Assembly (NCBI GenBank): GCA_040143965.1
Contig: JASJQH010000002.1
Location: 1-64,000, forward strand
Length of the DNA: 64,000 nt
Source: Basidiobolus ranarum
Lineage: Eukaryota > Basidiobolomycota > Basidiobolomycetes > Basidiobolales
Direction: 5' to 3'
Of the stretch, positions 9,657 to 21,877 are shown piece by piece. A program made the position numbers and the translations under genes. The notes beneath the pieces are model-generated. The model saw only the letters and a list, made by a program, of their open reading frames with translations. It made no database searches and was not told the origin of the DNA. Every line of letters begins with the position of its first letter. Position 1 is the stretch's first letter.

Positions 9657-11098
9657 ATGAACACATTCTCTACAATTAGTCGTACCAGAGCTATGGGTTC
9701 TCTCTTGGGACACTCGTATGTATACTTGTTATTCCTTATTCAATTTAGGAACTTAATAACCAACGGTTTATCTCAATTAGGGCCATAAGAGCTTTATCTC
9801 AAAATATCCGACAGGTATTACCTTAACCTTGTGAAGATTTTATACGTAGGTATTGATTTAGGTTCTAAATTTATAGAACTCTACCTTGAGTAGTACTTCC
9901 ATACTTAGAACTCAGAGGACTGTTTTTTCAAAAGTGAATAGTGGCCATTTTAAACGTTCCGCTCTTCCCGCTCTCTTGGGTGTACCTCTACACCACGCTA
10001 CTGGTTTTGAGAGAAATTTTTCGTTCGGCTCACCCAGATTCAATTCTACTTCCACCACTGCGCCCGTAATCGATAATACTACAAGCATAGTCGATACCTC
10101 TGATAGTGGATCATTTTTGACTTCTGTTGCCGATACCATGGATACAAGCGCCATTGTGGATGCCGCCATGAAGGTTGGTGACCTTAAAGCTATGGGGTTA
10201 GTCAACAACTCGCCGGTCGGGTTGATTCAAGCTGCGTTAGAGTTTATTCATGTCAGCACTGGGATCCCATGGTGGGGAACCATTGTTGCTACTACCCTCC
10301 TCATCCGTCTAGCTTTATTCCCTCTTGTTATCAAGCTTCAAAGAAATGCCGCCACGCTTCACAATATCAAGCCTGAAATGGACCATCTCACCATGCAATT
10401 GAATAAAGCTAAGGCAGAGGGAGATACAGCGGCTATCGGTCAGTACTCTCAAGAATTTCGCGGATTATTTGAGAAGCACCAGGCGAATCCCTTTAAGATG
10501 TTAGCACTTCCACTTATGCAAGCACCAGTGATGCTTTCATTCTTCTTTGCTCTAAGAGATATGGCGCAATTACCTGTCCCACAATTTCAAACTGGTGGTA
10601 CTGCTTGGTTTACTGATTTAACCCTCGCAGATCCTTATTATATATTACCCGCACTCTCTGGTCTCGGGTTTCTAGCGATTTTAGAAGTAAGATCTATATG
10701 ACCACTTGTAATCGAATCAAATCTCATATTTTACTCTACTTTTTATAGCTCGGTAGTGAAGCAGGTACCAATGCAGGTCAGACCAAACAACTCAAATGGT
10801 TGTTTAGATTTATGGCGGTTGCCATGGTACCTGTGACAGCCAATTTCGCATCGGTAAGTGTTCACTCGAACTTGACAAATAGAGGCATTCATTGACACTA
10901 ATCGGATCTATTACTTAGTCGATCTTCGTCTACTGGGTAACATCTAATTTGTTTTCGGTCGGACAAGTACTTTCTTTAAAGAGTCCGGCCATTCGTAAAG
11001 CTTTCAATATACCCATCCTTAAGCAACATAAAGTAATAGCCTCCCCTGCCAACAAAACTTCCGGAAAGGCCAAGAAAATCAAGTCCAATAGAAAGTAG
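9657..11098 (+). CDS. OXA1: Mitochondrial inner-membrane insertase OXA1
   Basis: Five exons (9657-9715, 9781-9814, 9877-10686, 10749-10853, 10919-11098) encode about 395 residues. Oxa1/YidC-family proteins insert mitochondrially encoded and some imported proteins into the inner membrane. The first two exons add a Ser/Arg-rich presequence (MNTFSTISRTRAMGSLL...) that a single-frame view misses. The conserved core starts near GIPWWGTIVATTLLIRLALFP and includes KMLALPLMQAPVMLSFFFALR, a luminal GGTAWFTDLTLADPYYILPA loop, and a final pair of membrane segments ending at FVYWVTSNLFSVGQ. The tail is rich in Lys (KTSGKAKKIKSNRK), like the matrix ribosome-binding tail of Oxa1. All exon phases agree. Confidence 0.93.
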
Positions 11099-11205
11099 AG
11101 GATACACATTTATTGCACATATATACTTGCATCATCAACAAATTATTATATAAATATAATGTACGAAACCATTGAACTGAATTGTAATATGCATGATTTA
11201 AGTGA

Positions 11206-14200
11206 TTACTGCCAGTAGTTGCTGCCAGTCCATGATAGTTGTTCTTTTATGCTCTTTGCGCCTTGATTTACTTCTTCTATCACATGAATCCCCTCATTCT
11301 CCAACTTGGACAAGACTGGGGAATAGATCTCTGGGATGGTGGGAGATAAGACTCCGTGAGCATTAATCTTGCCTAATTTCAAAAGTGAGTGAGTATCTCG
11401 CCGATAATGAATGTTTGTTTTGCACATACCCTTAAGTAACAAATCAGCCGTGATCGCAGCGGGAAGTGCTACGGTTTTGGCCATACCGGAGTAGCCTCCA
11501 ATGGCTCCATAAGTAATAAGAGTTGATTTATGAATTTCCTAGATAAAAAACATCAGAAATCTTAATCCATCTTCTTAACCAAATGTTACACGTATGATTA
11601 CCTTTTTGCCATCCGAGCGCTCAACCCCAAACTCATGATGAAGTGCTACCATATCACGTTCATGTGAGTTGTATTGAAGTTTTCGCGAAAGTATGGTACA
11701 GAAAGCGTCTAAGATGGTGGGTGTATTGATCTTGGGAAGAGATTCAGCTTCTTTGGTCATCTGTAGCCTGAGAAGATTCATACAATTTTAATACCCTTTT
11801 CAAGACTCTAATCATTGGTGATAATAAATAACTAACCATGATAAGGCACTCATTACTCTGGTGACCATCGGATGATTCTGAGGTAACTCTAATTTGTTCG
11901 AGATCTTACTCAAACGTGAATTGTGATCACCTCCCTTATTGCCTATTACCGAATCCAGGAAAGCGGGCTTAAAGATGTTTAACAAACCGTAAGTCACAGT
12001 AAATCTTGGATAAAATCACATGTACTTACCCAATTATCGAAATCCTGGTGACTGGATTCCTGTGATAGCATACCAATCTTGCTGAAGGCGTACATGAGGT
12101 CAGAGTACCCCTAACATGGATTCTACAGTTAGAAAAGTGCGGGAAATGATTGGTTTTCAAGTACCATCTTACCTTGAATCTAAGAGTGCCACGGAACATG
12201 GTATCTAACTCCTCTACTGGACCCAAGCCATAGGTATCTACATATTGTAGAGAATCTCGATTGGCCAGTCCTTCAAAAGCAAAGCCAGGGAAAATGGGTA
12301 CCGATGGGAAATAGTTGGCCAAAAGCTTGTTTCCTGGAATAGTATGTAACTTTTCGAAAGGTGAGATTACATGTTCGCAATAATCACGACAACTGATCGG
12401 GAAATACCTTTCCATTCATCTTGAATTGGGCATCATTAAGACCAGCAGTCAAAACACCACGAGGAGACCAACTGAATTTGTAACCCAGTGGGTTATCAGA
12501 GCATTCGGGAGCGGGTAATCCACCACACCAAGAAATAAATGAGGTGATCTTTTTCGTATGAATTGGTTAGAAAGTTGGTCGGTCTAAAGTTAGTTTCAAT
12601 ATCTCATTACCCGGCCATTCTTCCGTTTAACTTCGTCAATTATTTTCATCGCAGTCAAATGATCAATTCCAGGATCAAGACCAATCTCATTGATGATACT
12701 AACTCCAGCTTGCTTCGCCCTTTAGTTAGGAGTTAATTTTAAATTTCTTTCCAAGTTCAATTGAATTCTAGAATAATTACTGTTTATCAAGAGCCATCAT
12801 CGCAGGGGAGATATAACTAGCAGTCACCATATTCTTCTTCTCAGCTATACATGCTTGAGCAACTGCTGGATGGAAAGGAGCTGGGACAAAACTGAAAAGT
12901 TAGTTAGTAAAATTTCACATGATGTTCAATGATCTTGTCATTTACACACCTAACCACAACGTCAGACTTTCTCACTAAGCCGGAAAGTTTCTCCGGATCT
13001 TGAACATGAAGGTCAGTCACCCTAGTATTACCTCGGCCATTGGCTAAGGCAGTGGCTTCTTGTACTTGATTGCTCGCTAATTTTGATAGATGAGTTATAG
13101 AATGATAAACTGGCGCACATTCTTAGATCTGACATACCAATGGTGACTTCAGTATTTTCATCTCTGAGAAAATAGTCGATCAGAGGAGCAGAAACAAAAC
13201 CCGAACCAAGTAATAAAACTCGATTTTTCTCATTGGACTTTACGGTTATACCAGAGCTAGAATAGAACCTATCATTTAATTATGATTCTTCTCTAGAGTA
13301 AGATAAAATTCCTTTACTTGGTGGATTTAGAAAGTTTCTTTTGAAGATGTTGATGCTTTGGAGTTAAATCTCCATTCTCAGCGATTGTAGCTCTCTTTAG
13401 GGTTGGATGATCAAAATTTCCTAGTGCCTAATGAAGTTCATCAGTTAAAAACTATCAAGATGATGGATTTTAGGAATATTTACCAGTTCTTTGGCGAAGG
13501 GATAAAGAGCATTACTGAAATGCTCACTGCTCTCAGCAGGAATCTCAGTAGGTAGATTATCGATAGACATTACTTGAGTACCAGTGTGCTCAATACTAGT
13601 ATTCAATGGTTAACTTCATATTTCAATTGTAAATTCCAAATGTAAATCCATATTTCACTTACTCTTGATGTTCATTGCCATTTACTGCATCATAATAAAA
13701 GAAAGGCTCGTCAATGGTGGTAGTTTTGGTAGTGAACTCTAAGCTTCCCTAAATTTCAACGAGATGGTAAGTATAAAGCATATTAGATGATGAATGCATC
13801 TATCAACTAACCTCAATATCACAACTAATATCGGCAACTGACACCATTCGATACTGGTTTTTATCGTCTGATTGAAGCTCGGCGAGTTGCTCATTAGTTA
13901 GAAGTCGAGGGTATTCATTTGACCAGAATAAGCCGTTCACTAAGGCAGTGGTATAAGGAGCAATCTTGGTATGGAAGTTGGAAGTGTAATTCTGTGGATT
14001 CTTGAAATAATCATCACGAACTATAGGACCTCCATCTTTTTTCTGGATATAATCGTTAAAAGTAACCTCACAAGCATATATCTTCTTGTTATCGAAGTCT
14101 AGAATCAAGTCAGTTAGTCAATTTTAGGTATCAATATAGCCTACATAACAGTATGAGTACCGTTAGACTTGACAAGTTTTTCGAGCTCACTGGGTTTGAT

Positions 14201-15184
14201 GTATTCATGAGGAAGACTAGAGAATACATCTTGTGCACCCTAGAAAAGTAACTTCATTAATCATGTGGTCTGAATCAAGAAGATGTCGCCAAAATATTAC
14301 CTTTGAAACACTACCACTTCCGGTAAATGTGAAAACAACAGGTCCAAACTCTCTAGGGAATCCTTCTTCAGCAATAATCTTGCCAACTTTTTGAATGGTA
14401 GACTTAGCATCGGCAAGAGATTGGTAATTATGGGCCATACCAACATACTAAAAAGTGCATTAAGTATATTGATTATAATACGTCCTTGAAAGATTTCCTT
14501 GAATCCTTACCAAAAATGGTGTGTTGTAACCAAAGCCTAATAGACGTTGGCCTATCCCGTGTAAGCAGTTGATCATCCCAGCATACCCTGCATGAGTTCC
14601 AAACAGAACTAAGCGAGCACCAGCCTCGTTTGTGATTAGCTCATAATCAATCAAGCGGATTTTCTATTGCCAAAGAGATGCGTTAATTTCCAGAACTATC
14701 TCTAGTCTTTCAAGTATCAAAAAGTAGAACCTTATCCAGAACATCTTGAAGCATGGGCATATTGTATGGTTGTCCCTTATGGGTGTGAGAAAAATACATG
14801 TAGGTTTTGTCAGCCATAAGCTTACTCTTCGGGACTTCTTTAATGCCTAGAATAACATCAGCCTCAGAAAGATCATCTTTTAGAATAGCTCCAGCCTTGG
14901 TGATAAAACAAACATTCAATTTAACAGTTGAACCAAAATACTGACGATCAATCCTATGATATTACCTTCTCATATCTTGCGTTGGTAAATACTCGATTAT
15001 TTGAACGTTGAACTAACACCTTGACTCCGGTCTCTTTGATTAAAGACTCCACATGTTGAGGTGTAAGTGCGACTCTGCGTTCCCATCTATTCTTGTCTTC
15101 ACTGCGAATCCCAAGAGTCTTTAAACGAGAACTAGCGGTATTTAAGAAACGACGTTGTCCAATGAAACGTGATTGTGAGAACAT
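11206..15184 (-). CDS. Bifunctional lysine-ketoglutarate reductase/saccharopine dehydrogenase (AASS-like)
   Basis: Twenty exons join in a consistent frame into about 931 residues, close to the roughly 926 of animal AASS. The N-terminal half is the LKR domain: a basic presequence, then [43 protein letters not shown] and [15 protein letters not shown]. The C-terminal half is the saccharopine dehydrogenase domain: [14 protein letters not shown] (nucleotide binding), [51 protein letters not shown] and [14 protein letters not shown]. The fused enzyme catalyses the first two steps of lysine breakdown, via saccharopine to aminoadipate semialdehyde. Well-known fungi keep separate Lys1 and Lys9 enzymes for biosynthesis. 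The last domain reads rather like fungal Lys9. Exons 14-15 need a splice at 12408/12349; other junctions follow GTAAG/TAG rules. No separate LYS1 or LYS9 lies in this window. Confidence 0.9.
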
Positions 15185-16303
15185 GACCAACTTTACTATG
15201 GATACAACTTTCTTCGATGAACAATATCAGTAACTAGGTCTATATACCGATATCTTTAAGAAAACCTACAACGTCTCCCCTTAAGTCTTTTTATATCGAG
15301 AATCCAATCGAAACAAAGGTTCTCACAAATTATTGTTTAGGCATGAATCGATGACCGTGAGAACTGAAGTCATTTGATGACGCTCCAATCATGCAGTCAC
15401 ATACTAGCAGTCCAACAATATTACCATCATTCTCAGAGCGTGAGATTTTTCTTGATCATGGATGCTAAAGTCTTAAAATTTCAATGAACAACTTTCGGTT
15501 GATTGGTTTCAAATAGAGGATTTATTAACGCAAGAAAATTCACGTGGATTCTTTCACAACCTCTATTTAAAATGCTCAAGTTACCACAAACATCAACAAC
15601 AACCTCTCTTTGTTCACCGTCTCTTAGTGAGTGGAGTAAATCATTGTTATATCATTCTCATTGAATCCCTAAATATGAAACAAAGTTATGTCACACTTGT
15701 AAAGCCGGTTTGAAGTTTTCTTGAGACCCTGGAATACATCCAGACCCAAATCTATCTTATTCCCAGCCTAAGTCCAATTCATGGTGGATAGTGAATGATG
15801 CATGGTATTAATGGAGGAATCAACAGAAAATGCCCATATTCTGGGACTCTTAGGACACACACAGCCTAATATAATGTTGACATGGAGTTTCTCAGCCAAC
15901 CCCCTTATTTGTGTATTTGATGTATTATAATACTAAAACCGTGAGACTTCAGGGGGTGTTTCGTATGAATACTTGGATTTGTGGTCAGTTGACATGCTGA
16001 GTTTTCAGTGTTAACGATAGAGAAGACAACCAATGATTGGTCATTTTTGAAATTTAAATAAAGATCGAAATGAATATTTTGTACCAAATTCACTACCATT
16101 CTGTTTAAAATCAACCAAATAGATTGGTTCTTTATAGTGGCACAAAATGGAAGATACATATGTTGCAACTCATTGTCACAGTGTGAAAATTCACCAACAA
16201 ATCCAATATTTATCTTCAAATTGGAATTCTACACCGACACATCGGCACACACACAACCTCATAACTACACTTCATTGGCTCCAATGTTAAGTGAAACGGA
16301 TAT
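15185..16303. other. Interval with no supported gene
   Basis: Upstream region of the LKR/SDH gene and downstream region of the HAD phosphatase gene. A minus-strand frame at 15905-16219 starts at TTG, not ATG, and has no recognisable features, so it is not annotated. Confidence 0.5.
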
Positions 16304-17709
16304 TTACTTGGTCAAATGGTAAAGATCACCAAGGCTATTGGCAAGATATTCAGCCTGTATTTCGGAGGCTTCTGCCTCAGACTCTTTTGTTGTAACACCT
16401 ATTGAAGATAGTAAAATAGTCAACTCTCGGAAGTCAATGGAACTATTCCGAAAAACCACTTACCAGTAAGGACGAGAAGGGTGCTTAACCCACCATTGAT
16501 TCCAAACAGGATATCAGTGTTAATGCTGGAATAATGAACCCAATCATTAGTGATCTATACGAACGGTTTTTGAACTTGATAGAAAGATGAATTACCGATC
16601 ACCAACCATACAGGTCTTTTCCTTGTCCAAATGGTATTTCAACATAATGCAATCAAGCATGGTTTGTTGTGGTTTACCCATATAGAGCGGTTCGCGACCA
16701 AGTGCAGTAATGATAGGAGATATAAGGGCGCCAGCACCTTGAATTTTCAACTCGTAAATATACAAATACCAAATAACCATGAACTACACTCAACATACCA
16801 GGATAAACAGTTCCTCCAATTGGATAGGTAGCATCCTCATTAGTAGCAATAAATGTACATTCAGGATTATGATAAAGATATGTGAAAGCTCTAGCGTATT
16901 TCCTGTAAGTCAAGTCGGCATCAAAACCCATCACCACTGCACCAATCTGAAATGATCATGTTAGGAAAATGAAGGTTTAAATCAGAAATCCATCCTTAAA
17001 TACCTCAGGATTGGGTTTGATTGTATGCAAAGTGTCGAAATTGATTGGATCATTGTCTTCCTGTAAGATATGAAAGTTGTAAGTATAAACTAATTTCTAA
17101 CCGAATTGAGAATTCATTTCACTTACATCAATTCCCCGAACTTGGATACCTTCAGCTTCTAACTCAGTTCTTAACCCCCCTTCACCAAAAGCATAAACCT
17201 TCTTGTCAGCAGGAAGTTTCAAAAGGTTCTTTATATAGTAAGCTGAAGCGTAAGCAGAGCTGAAGATTTCATCCTACAAACAAAAAGGTTATTGAGTAAA
17301 CAGCCATACGAATAATATGGTGCTATATTACCTCTGTGGCAGTAAGACCCAAAGATTTAAATTTTTCCACATACTCAGCTCGTGATTTGGTGCTATTGTT
17401 AGTAACAAAGAGCAGCCTTTTACCTAGGGAAAGAACTCTGGTTTACTACAAATTATGAATATAGGACGAAACGTTCCACTCATACCTTTAGCACGAAGAA
17501 TATCCATAGTTTCACAAACACCATCTAAAACATGCTTCCCTTGCCACAACACACCTATTCAAACGAAAGGAATATACAACCCAAACATAATCAGCTGAAT
17601 GTTTATGACGAGGATGAGGAAGAATATACGTACCATCACAATCAAAAAGAAAAGTATCGAAACGGTCAATGAAAGCTTGAGCTTCTTCAGCGGTGGTAAT
17701 TTTGTGCAT
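16304..17709 (-). CDS. PHO13: HAD-family 4-nitrophenylphosphatase/phosphoglycolate phosphatase (PHO13-like)
   Basis: Nine exons give about 295 residues. All four HAD motifs are visible once spliced: motif I FLFDCDGVLW (nucleophile Asp), motif II LLFVTNNSTKSR, motif III Lys in MGKPQQTMLD, and motif IV CMVGDRINTDILFG. The motif I coding sequence is split by an intron right after the Asp-Gly region (donor after 17634). The cap region FGEGGLRTELEAEGIQVRGID and AVVMGFDADLTYRK is typical of C2-cap eukaryotic phosphoglycolate phosphatases, which remove toxic side products such as 2-phosphoglycolate and related metabolites. It is soluble, with no targeting signal. The last exon ends LGDLYHLTK before TAA. 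Length and motifs fit PHO13 well. Confidence 0.9.
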
Positions 17710-18272
17710 TTTATCGAATTAATTCAGTGACAGCAGTATATTTATGGATGCTTATATATATATTTAAATGGTGTACTGGACATTTCCGAGCAACCATTCT
17801 TAATAATTCTTTGTAATTGGAATGAAATAAAAAAACAGGCAAAAGCTCTGGGCCGTATTGAAAAAGCTTAATTTAGTAGAGATAACTATATTTATCCAGA
17901 TTTCGTCTTTAAAAAGTCGATCATGATAATGCATTAAGAAATGAACGTCTTCTGAATAGATTATTTAGTAAGTTCCATGATCTACTGATAAAATCTCACC
18001 AAAAGCGATGATTAGTTTGTAAATAAGCCAACAGGATGGGTTTCAATGAATTTATTTTAGCAAATACATTATCTATACAGTGTGCTATGCTAATGTAGCG
18101 GGGTTGATCTAAAACTAGATGGTGGGTTTTTGGTATTCGAATTTTTATACAGCGGAGATCAAATAAGGGAAATGGTGTGAGCTAGTTCCTGAAGTAGCGT
18201 TCCCTAGCTTTATATCAGGTACGATATTACGGTACGTTGGAATTTAAAGTAGGGATGTGTGTTGGTTATCGT
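17710..18272. other. Interval with no supported gene
   Basis: AT-rich; holds the upstream region of the PHO13-like gene. Nothing else recognised. Confidence 0.5.
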
Positions 18273-18602
18273 TTAGTTCTCGTTCATCAAGTCATCCCAA
18301 AGATCATCAACTGGGGCTTCTGCGTGATCAATCATGGGGTTGACTTCCATATTTTGGTTAAGGGTATACATGGCTTGGTGGTTCCATTCAACATCATCGG
18401 CGTTAAGAACGCCTCTCATATACTCATTTTCGGCGCGTTCGAAGGCTGCACGTTCATTCTCTTCCATGGGGACAGTAAAAAGATTGGTCAAGTTGCGTGA
18501 GCGAACTGTAGCCATGGGGGCAGTGCGCATAGCAACACGCTTGAGGGTAACTAAGCCGGAAACTTTAGCTAAGGTGGTGAAGGCAGCAATACGGGCAGAC
18601 AT
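18273..18602 (-). CDS. Small acidic protein with putative mitochondrial presequence, 109 aa
   Basis: The chosen ATG is at 18602. The open frame extends upstream, but that part contains the TATA box, so it is promoter and leader. Residues 1-42 are rich in Ala, Arg, Thr and Val with no acidic residues (MSARIAAFTTLAKVSGL..., ATVRSRNL), as in mitochondrial presequences. The rest is strongly acidic (PMEENERAAFERAENEYMRG, PVDDLWDDLMNEN). I do not recognise the family. The single-exon structure, strong TATA box and clean presequence support a real gene. Confidence 0.65.
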   Translation of the reverse strand: MSARIAAFTTLAKVSGLVTLKRVAMRTAPMATVRSRNLTNLFTVPMEENERAAFERAENEYMRGVLNADDVEWNHQAMYTLNQNMEVNPMIDHAEAPVDDLWDDLMNEN

Positions 18603-18656
18603 TGTTGAAGTATAATGGATTGAACAGAAAATACTTGAACTAGTGTGAGTTAGTGA

Positions 18657-18666
18657 CTCTTTTATA
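18657..18666 (-). promoter_or_regulatory. TATA box of the 109-aa protein gene
   Basis: On the minus strand this reads TATAAAAGAG, 55-64 bp upstream of the ATG at 18602, the same spacing seen for precursor copy B. Confidence 0.6.
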
Positions 18667-20386
18667 GTTTCCAACTCCAAACCCATCACAATCCCTCAGC
18701 CAATCGGCATTTCTAAATTGAAGAAATCAAAGGGACCTCGAATAACCACTATCACAATCTCATCGTCATGTGGTTAGAGCTTTTAACATAGCAGAACTTA
18801 ACCTACTGAATGCATTCAATCTGATGTTGCATAGATTATACGTCGACTTTGGAGGCACGATCTAGTCTGTTTATCTTCTTATCTGAACGGTGGAAGAAAT
18901 CGGGAATTGTCGGGCGATAAGAATTGAGTCGCAACAGGTGAGGAGGTTAAGAGAAAGCATGAGATAGATCTAGATCACTGGTGTTCTTCTCTGAATCAAG
19001 AAAACTAAACCTTCTCACCAATCAACAAAATCGATTAATCGATCATTGGAGAATTATCTCAGGAGAATTAACTAAAACTAGGCGCAAGTGGTAGAAGTTA
19101 CGTCAGAAGATTGTAACCGATAACTAGATACTACTTACGGCACTACCTTAATCCTTGGTTGTACTAATAGGAAGCCAAGTGAAGATACAATTTCGATCTG
19201 GAAAAAAACTCTTGTGAATAGTCCGGAAGATTCCGTATGGATGATAGTCACGTTATTATTTAAAGTTACTCAAAAACATTGTTGAGATAAGGGGAACTCG
19301 AACCGAATGTAACGCAAAAACCAAGAGATGCCTGACCCTTCTAAAACGGTTATTGTTTTCTTGAGAGAAAAGTACTTGACGATATTCGCATAACCCAATA
19401 CATGCAATCTCACTTCAGTATCCACATTTTGATTCTCTACCCACCAAAACAATGAGACCAATCATTGTTGCCCTAGTCGATCGCATTTATCGTGTTGAAC
19501 CGATATATCCGACTAGATATATCCAGTCACTGCCTAGGGCTCCGACAAAAAAGGTTCTTGCAAGTCACACATACACTGGCCTTGCTATCACCTGCCACTC
19601 AACAATTGTCCATTTTAGCTACATTCGGCTGTATCTGACATTGTGCTGATTACTGTAGTGCACGAGCATGTATATCCGAACTCTGACAGTCATTTTAAAC
19701 TATACTCATTAGCCTCAAAGATGTATAATCGTCCCATAGATATGCAATGTTACAAAGTGAAAAGGGGTAGTCATCAGAGATGTTTATCGCTCAAGATCGC
19801 AGTATGAAAATGATACGCCACCGTGATAAAAAACTGATTATTCTCCTACACATGGTACAACTAAGATGGAGTACGCTGGGAACGGGACTTGATTTGTCCG
19901 TATCTGCTCTCTCCCGTAGTACAATTGCCTATTTTTTCATCATTGATTTCCATCTGACTGAGATAAGTGATTTCCATGTTCTCACCAACCTTCTGACTTT
20001 GAGATAAGAATGTGTTACCTAGGATTTCTGCATGAATGGTTAGGCCAAGAAACAAACAAAATTAATTAAACGGGTTATTATTAAGCACTATCAGTAAAGT
20101 AGATTGAATTAATGAGAAAAAATGAAAATTTGTTTAATCATCGATATTTCAAGAGTTCGATAGTTTAATCATAAATAGCTGGAACAGAGCCAAAATTCTA
20201 GAGAAAATGGGTTTTTGTTTGTATCAGTTTCGTTAGTGAGTAATCTATAGTCACATAGTTCCATAAAAATCATCAAAGAGTAGCTATAATACAATAATTG
20301 GTGGGTGAGTGTAGGTGAGAGTTATGTGACGATTGTAAAGTTCTGGACATTGTGTGAACATATGGCACATCGAAATTCTATGGTAT
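18667..20386. other. Gene-poor interval, 1.7 kb
   Basis: Frames on both strands (for example 19452-19649 plus and 19270-19461 minus) overlap and have no family features. No RNA gene, repeat or transposon was recognised. Confidence 0.45.
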
Positions 20387-21877
20387 CTAAGGGTTTTCTG
20401 TCCTAATGATGAGACATTGTTCCTGGATGATTTTCTGGATAGCTCTGGTTTTGACATGGTTTTCCTGCTTCCTGTATTCGATCGTGCTAGAGAAAAGTAA
20501 GTTTAATGTATCTTTCTATGTTTATAACCAACTTGCATGTAACTTACGTATACCAAATACCTATTGACAATTTACATCAAGTTAATGGTCAGGTGGGTAA
20601 TAAATCACGGGTATAATGTCACTTACCGCCTACTAGTGTTAGTATAATTCCAATGGCATTCATGGCTGAGATATCCAAATTGAATATCAAAAAGGCGAAG
20701 GCAATCGATAGTACTTGCTTAACGTTCCCTTTGGATATGCGAAATCAACTTAATATTCTGTCTGATCATAGAGTTATTTAAGGGTACTAACCGGCTACTG
20801 TCATAGTGAGAGCAGAGGTCTTCTTGTTAGCGGTAAAGCTGACTACATTTAAAAAGAATGCTAACACCCCGTTGAATAGAAGCGCTAATCCTAGAGGCCA
20901 AGTCATGGACGTTTGCACAAATGAGGATACGTATTGAAGCTCTCCAGTCATGTAGGCATACATCAACGTTTGAATAAAGGCCAAAGGGGACATGCGATAT
21001 AACAGGTCTAATGGATGGATCTTCAACCCGCTGGTTTGAACCTTGTTAGTTACAACCGTTTTGACAGCAGCAAGAACTGTGCCTAAGATCGTCAAGAAGA
21101 ACCCTATCGTGTGAATATTTTAGTATCTGGATGTATTCCATTCACACGCTTGTGAAGACTTACCCATGGGTGTGAAATAATAATCGCCAAATGTAGCAAA
21201 GGCAACTCCGAACACAATCTGGTGGTGACAACATGAATTCAGAATTTGAAAATGATGAGCACCTAGTTAAGAATACATACCGGCAAGAGGGAGATGTAAA
21301 TTGCCAACGGAAAGGAGGTTTTTAGAAATATGATGGAAAGAAAAATAGTGAACACAGGAGTCATAGCCCTTACAACTTGGTGAAACTGTAAAAATTCAAG
21401 TTTGTTTAGTGTCACATCATCGATATCTCTGGTGGAATCATAAACCTTCATACCGGAACTGTTACCAAGTGACTAGTAATATAAAATATGAGTATTTGAG
21501 ATCATAATAGTATAGCTATGCTTTTCTTACAGAGAAACGTTGCTTATGGCGATATTCAAAGTATATAACACCGAGAACGCCAGCATTATCGTGTTTTCCC
21601 GTTCGCCTAGTCTACGTGGTTTGAAAATTCCAAACAGATAAAACATGTAAGACCCGATGGCACCACAAAGTGTATGAAGCCCCGTCAAAGTCCAAGGGAA
21701 TTTGAACGAGAAAAACTGCATAAGTGCCTTACTATGCAGGGTCAAAGTGAGGTTGAAGAAAAAATATAGGACAAGCCAGACACCAGAAGAGTTTAAGATA
21801 TCTGTAAAAGGAGTAACCCGGATGGATTGGCGAATACGACTGTACAAAGGAAGAACCTCACTCTGCGTTGAACTCAT
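20387..21877 (-). CDS. Triose-phosphate-translocator-family sugar/nucleotide-sugar transporter
   Basis: Eight exons encode about 350 residues. The TPT/DMT family has ten or so membrane helices and exchanges phosphorylated or nucleotide-linked sugars across Golgi or ER membranes. The family hallmark is the SNVSLHLVTVPFHQVVRAMTP region, which spans three exons including a 19-bp exon (21472-21454). Other marks are LTLHSKALMQFFSFKFPWTLTGLHTLCGA, GVAFATFGDYYFTPMGFFLTILGTVLAAVKTVVTNK (with the conserved Lys-Thr), and FLNVVSFTANKKTSALTMTVAGNVKQVLSI. A 13-bp exon (20560-20548) supplies the typical GGIWYT end before a hydrophilic tail. Closest types are yeast SLY41-like or SLC35E-like proteins; the substrate cannot be read from sequence. 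Confidence 0.85.

Noticed and set aside
12026-12415. Open frame with an apparent separate start inside the LKR/SDH gene
   Set aside because: The apparent start lies in an intron; splicing 12408 to 12349 gives the conserved SDH sequence in frame.
15905-16219. Minus-strand frame of 104 codons
   Set aside because: Starts at TTG, shows no family features, and lies in a 3' flank.
19270-20055. Several overlapping frames on both strands
   Set aside because: Short, mutually overlapping, no conserved motif, no consistent splice sites.
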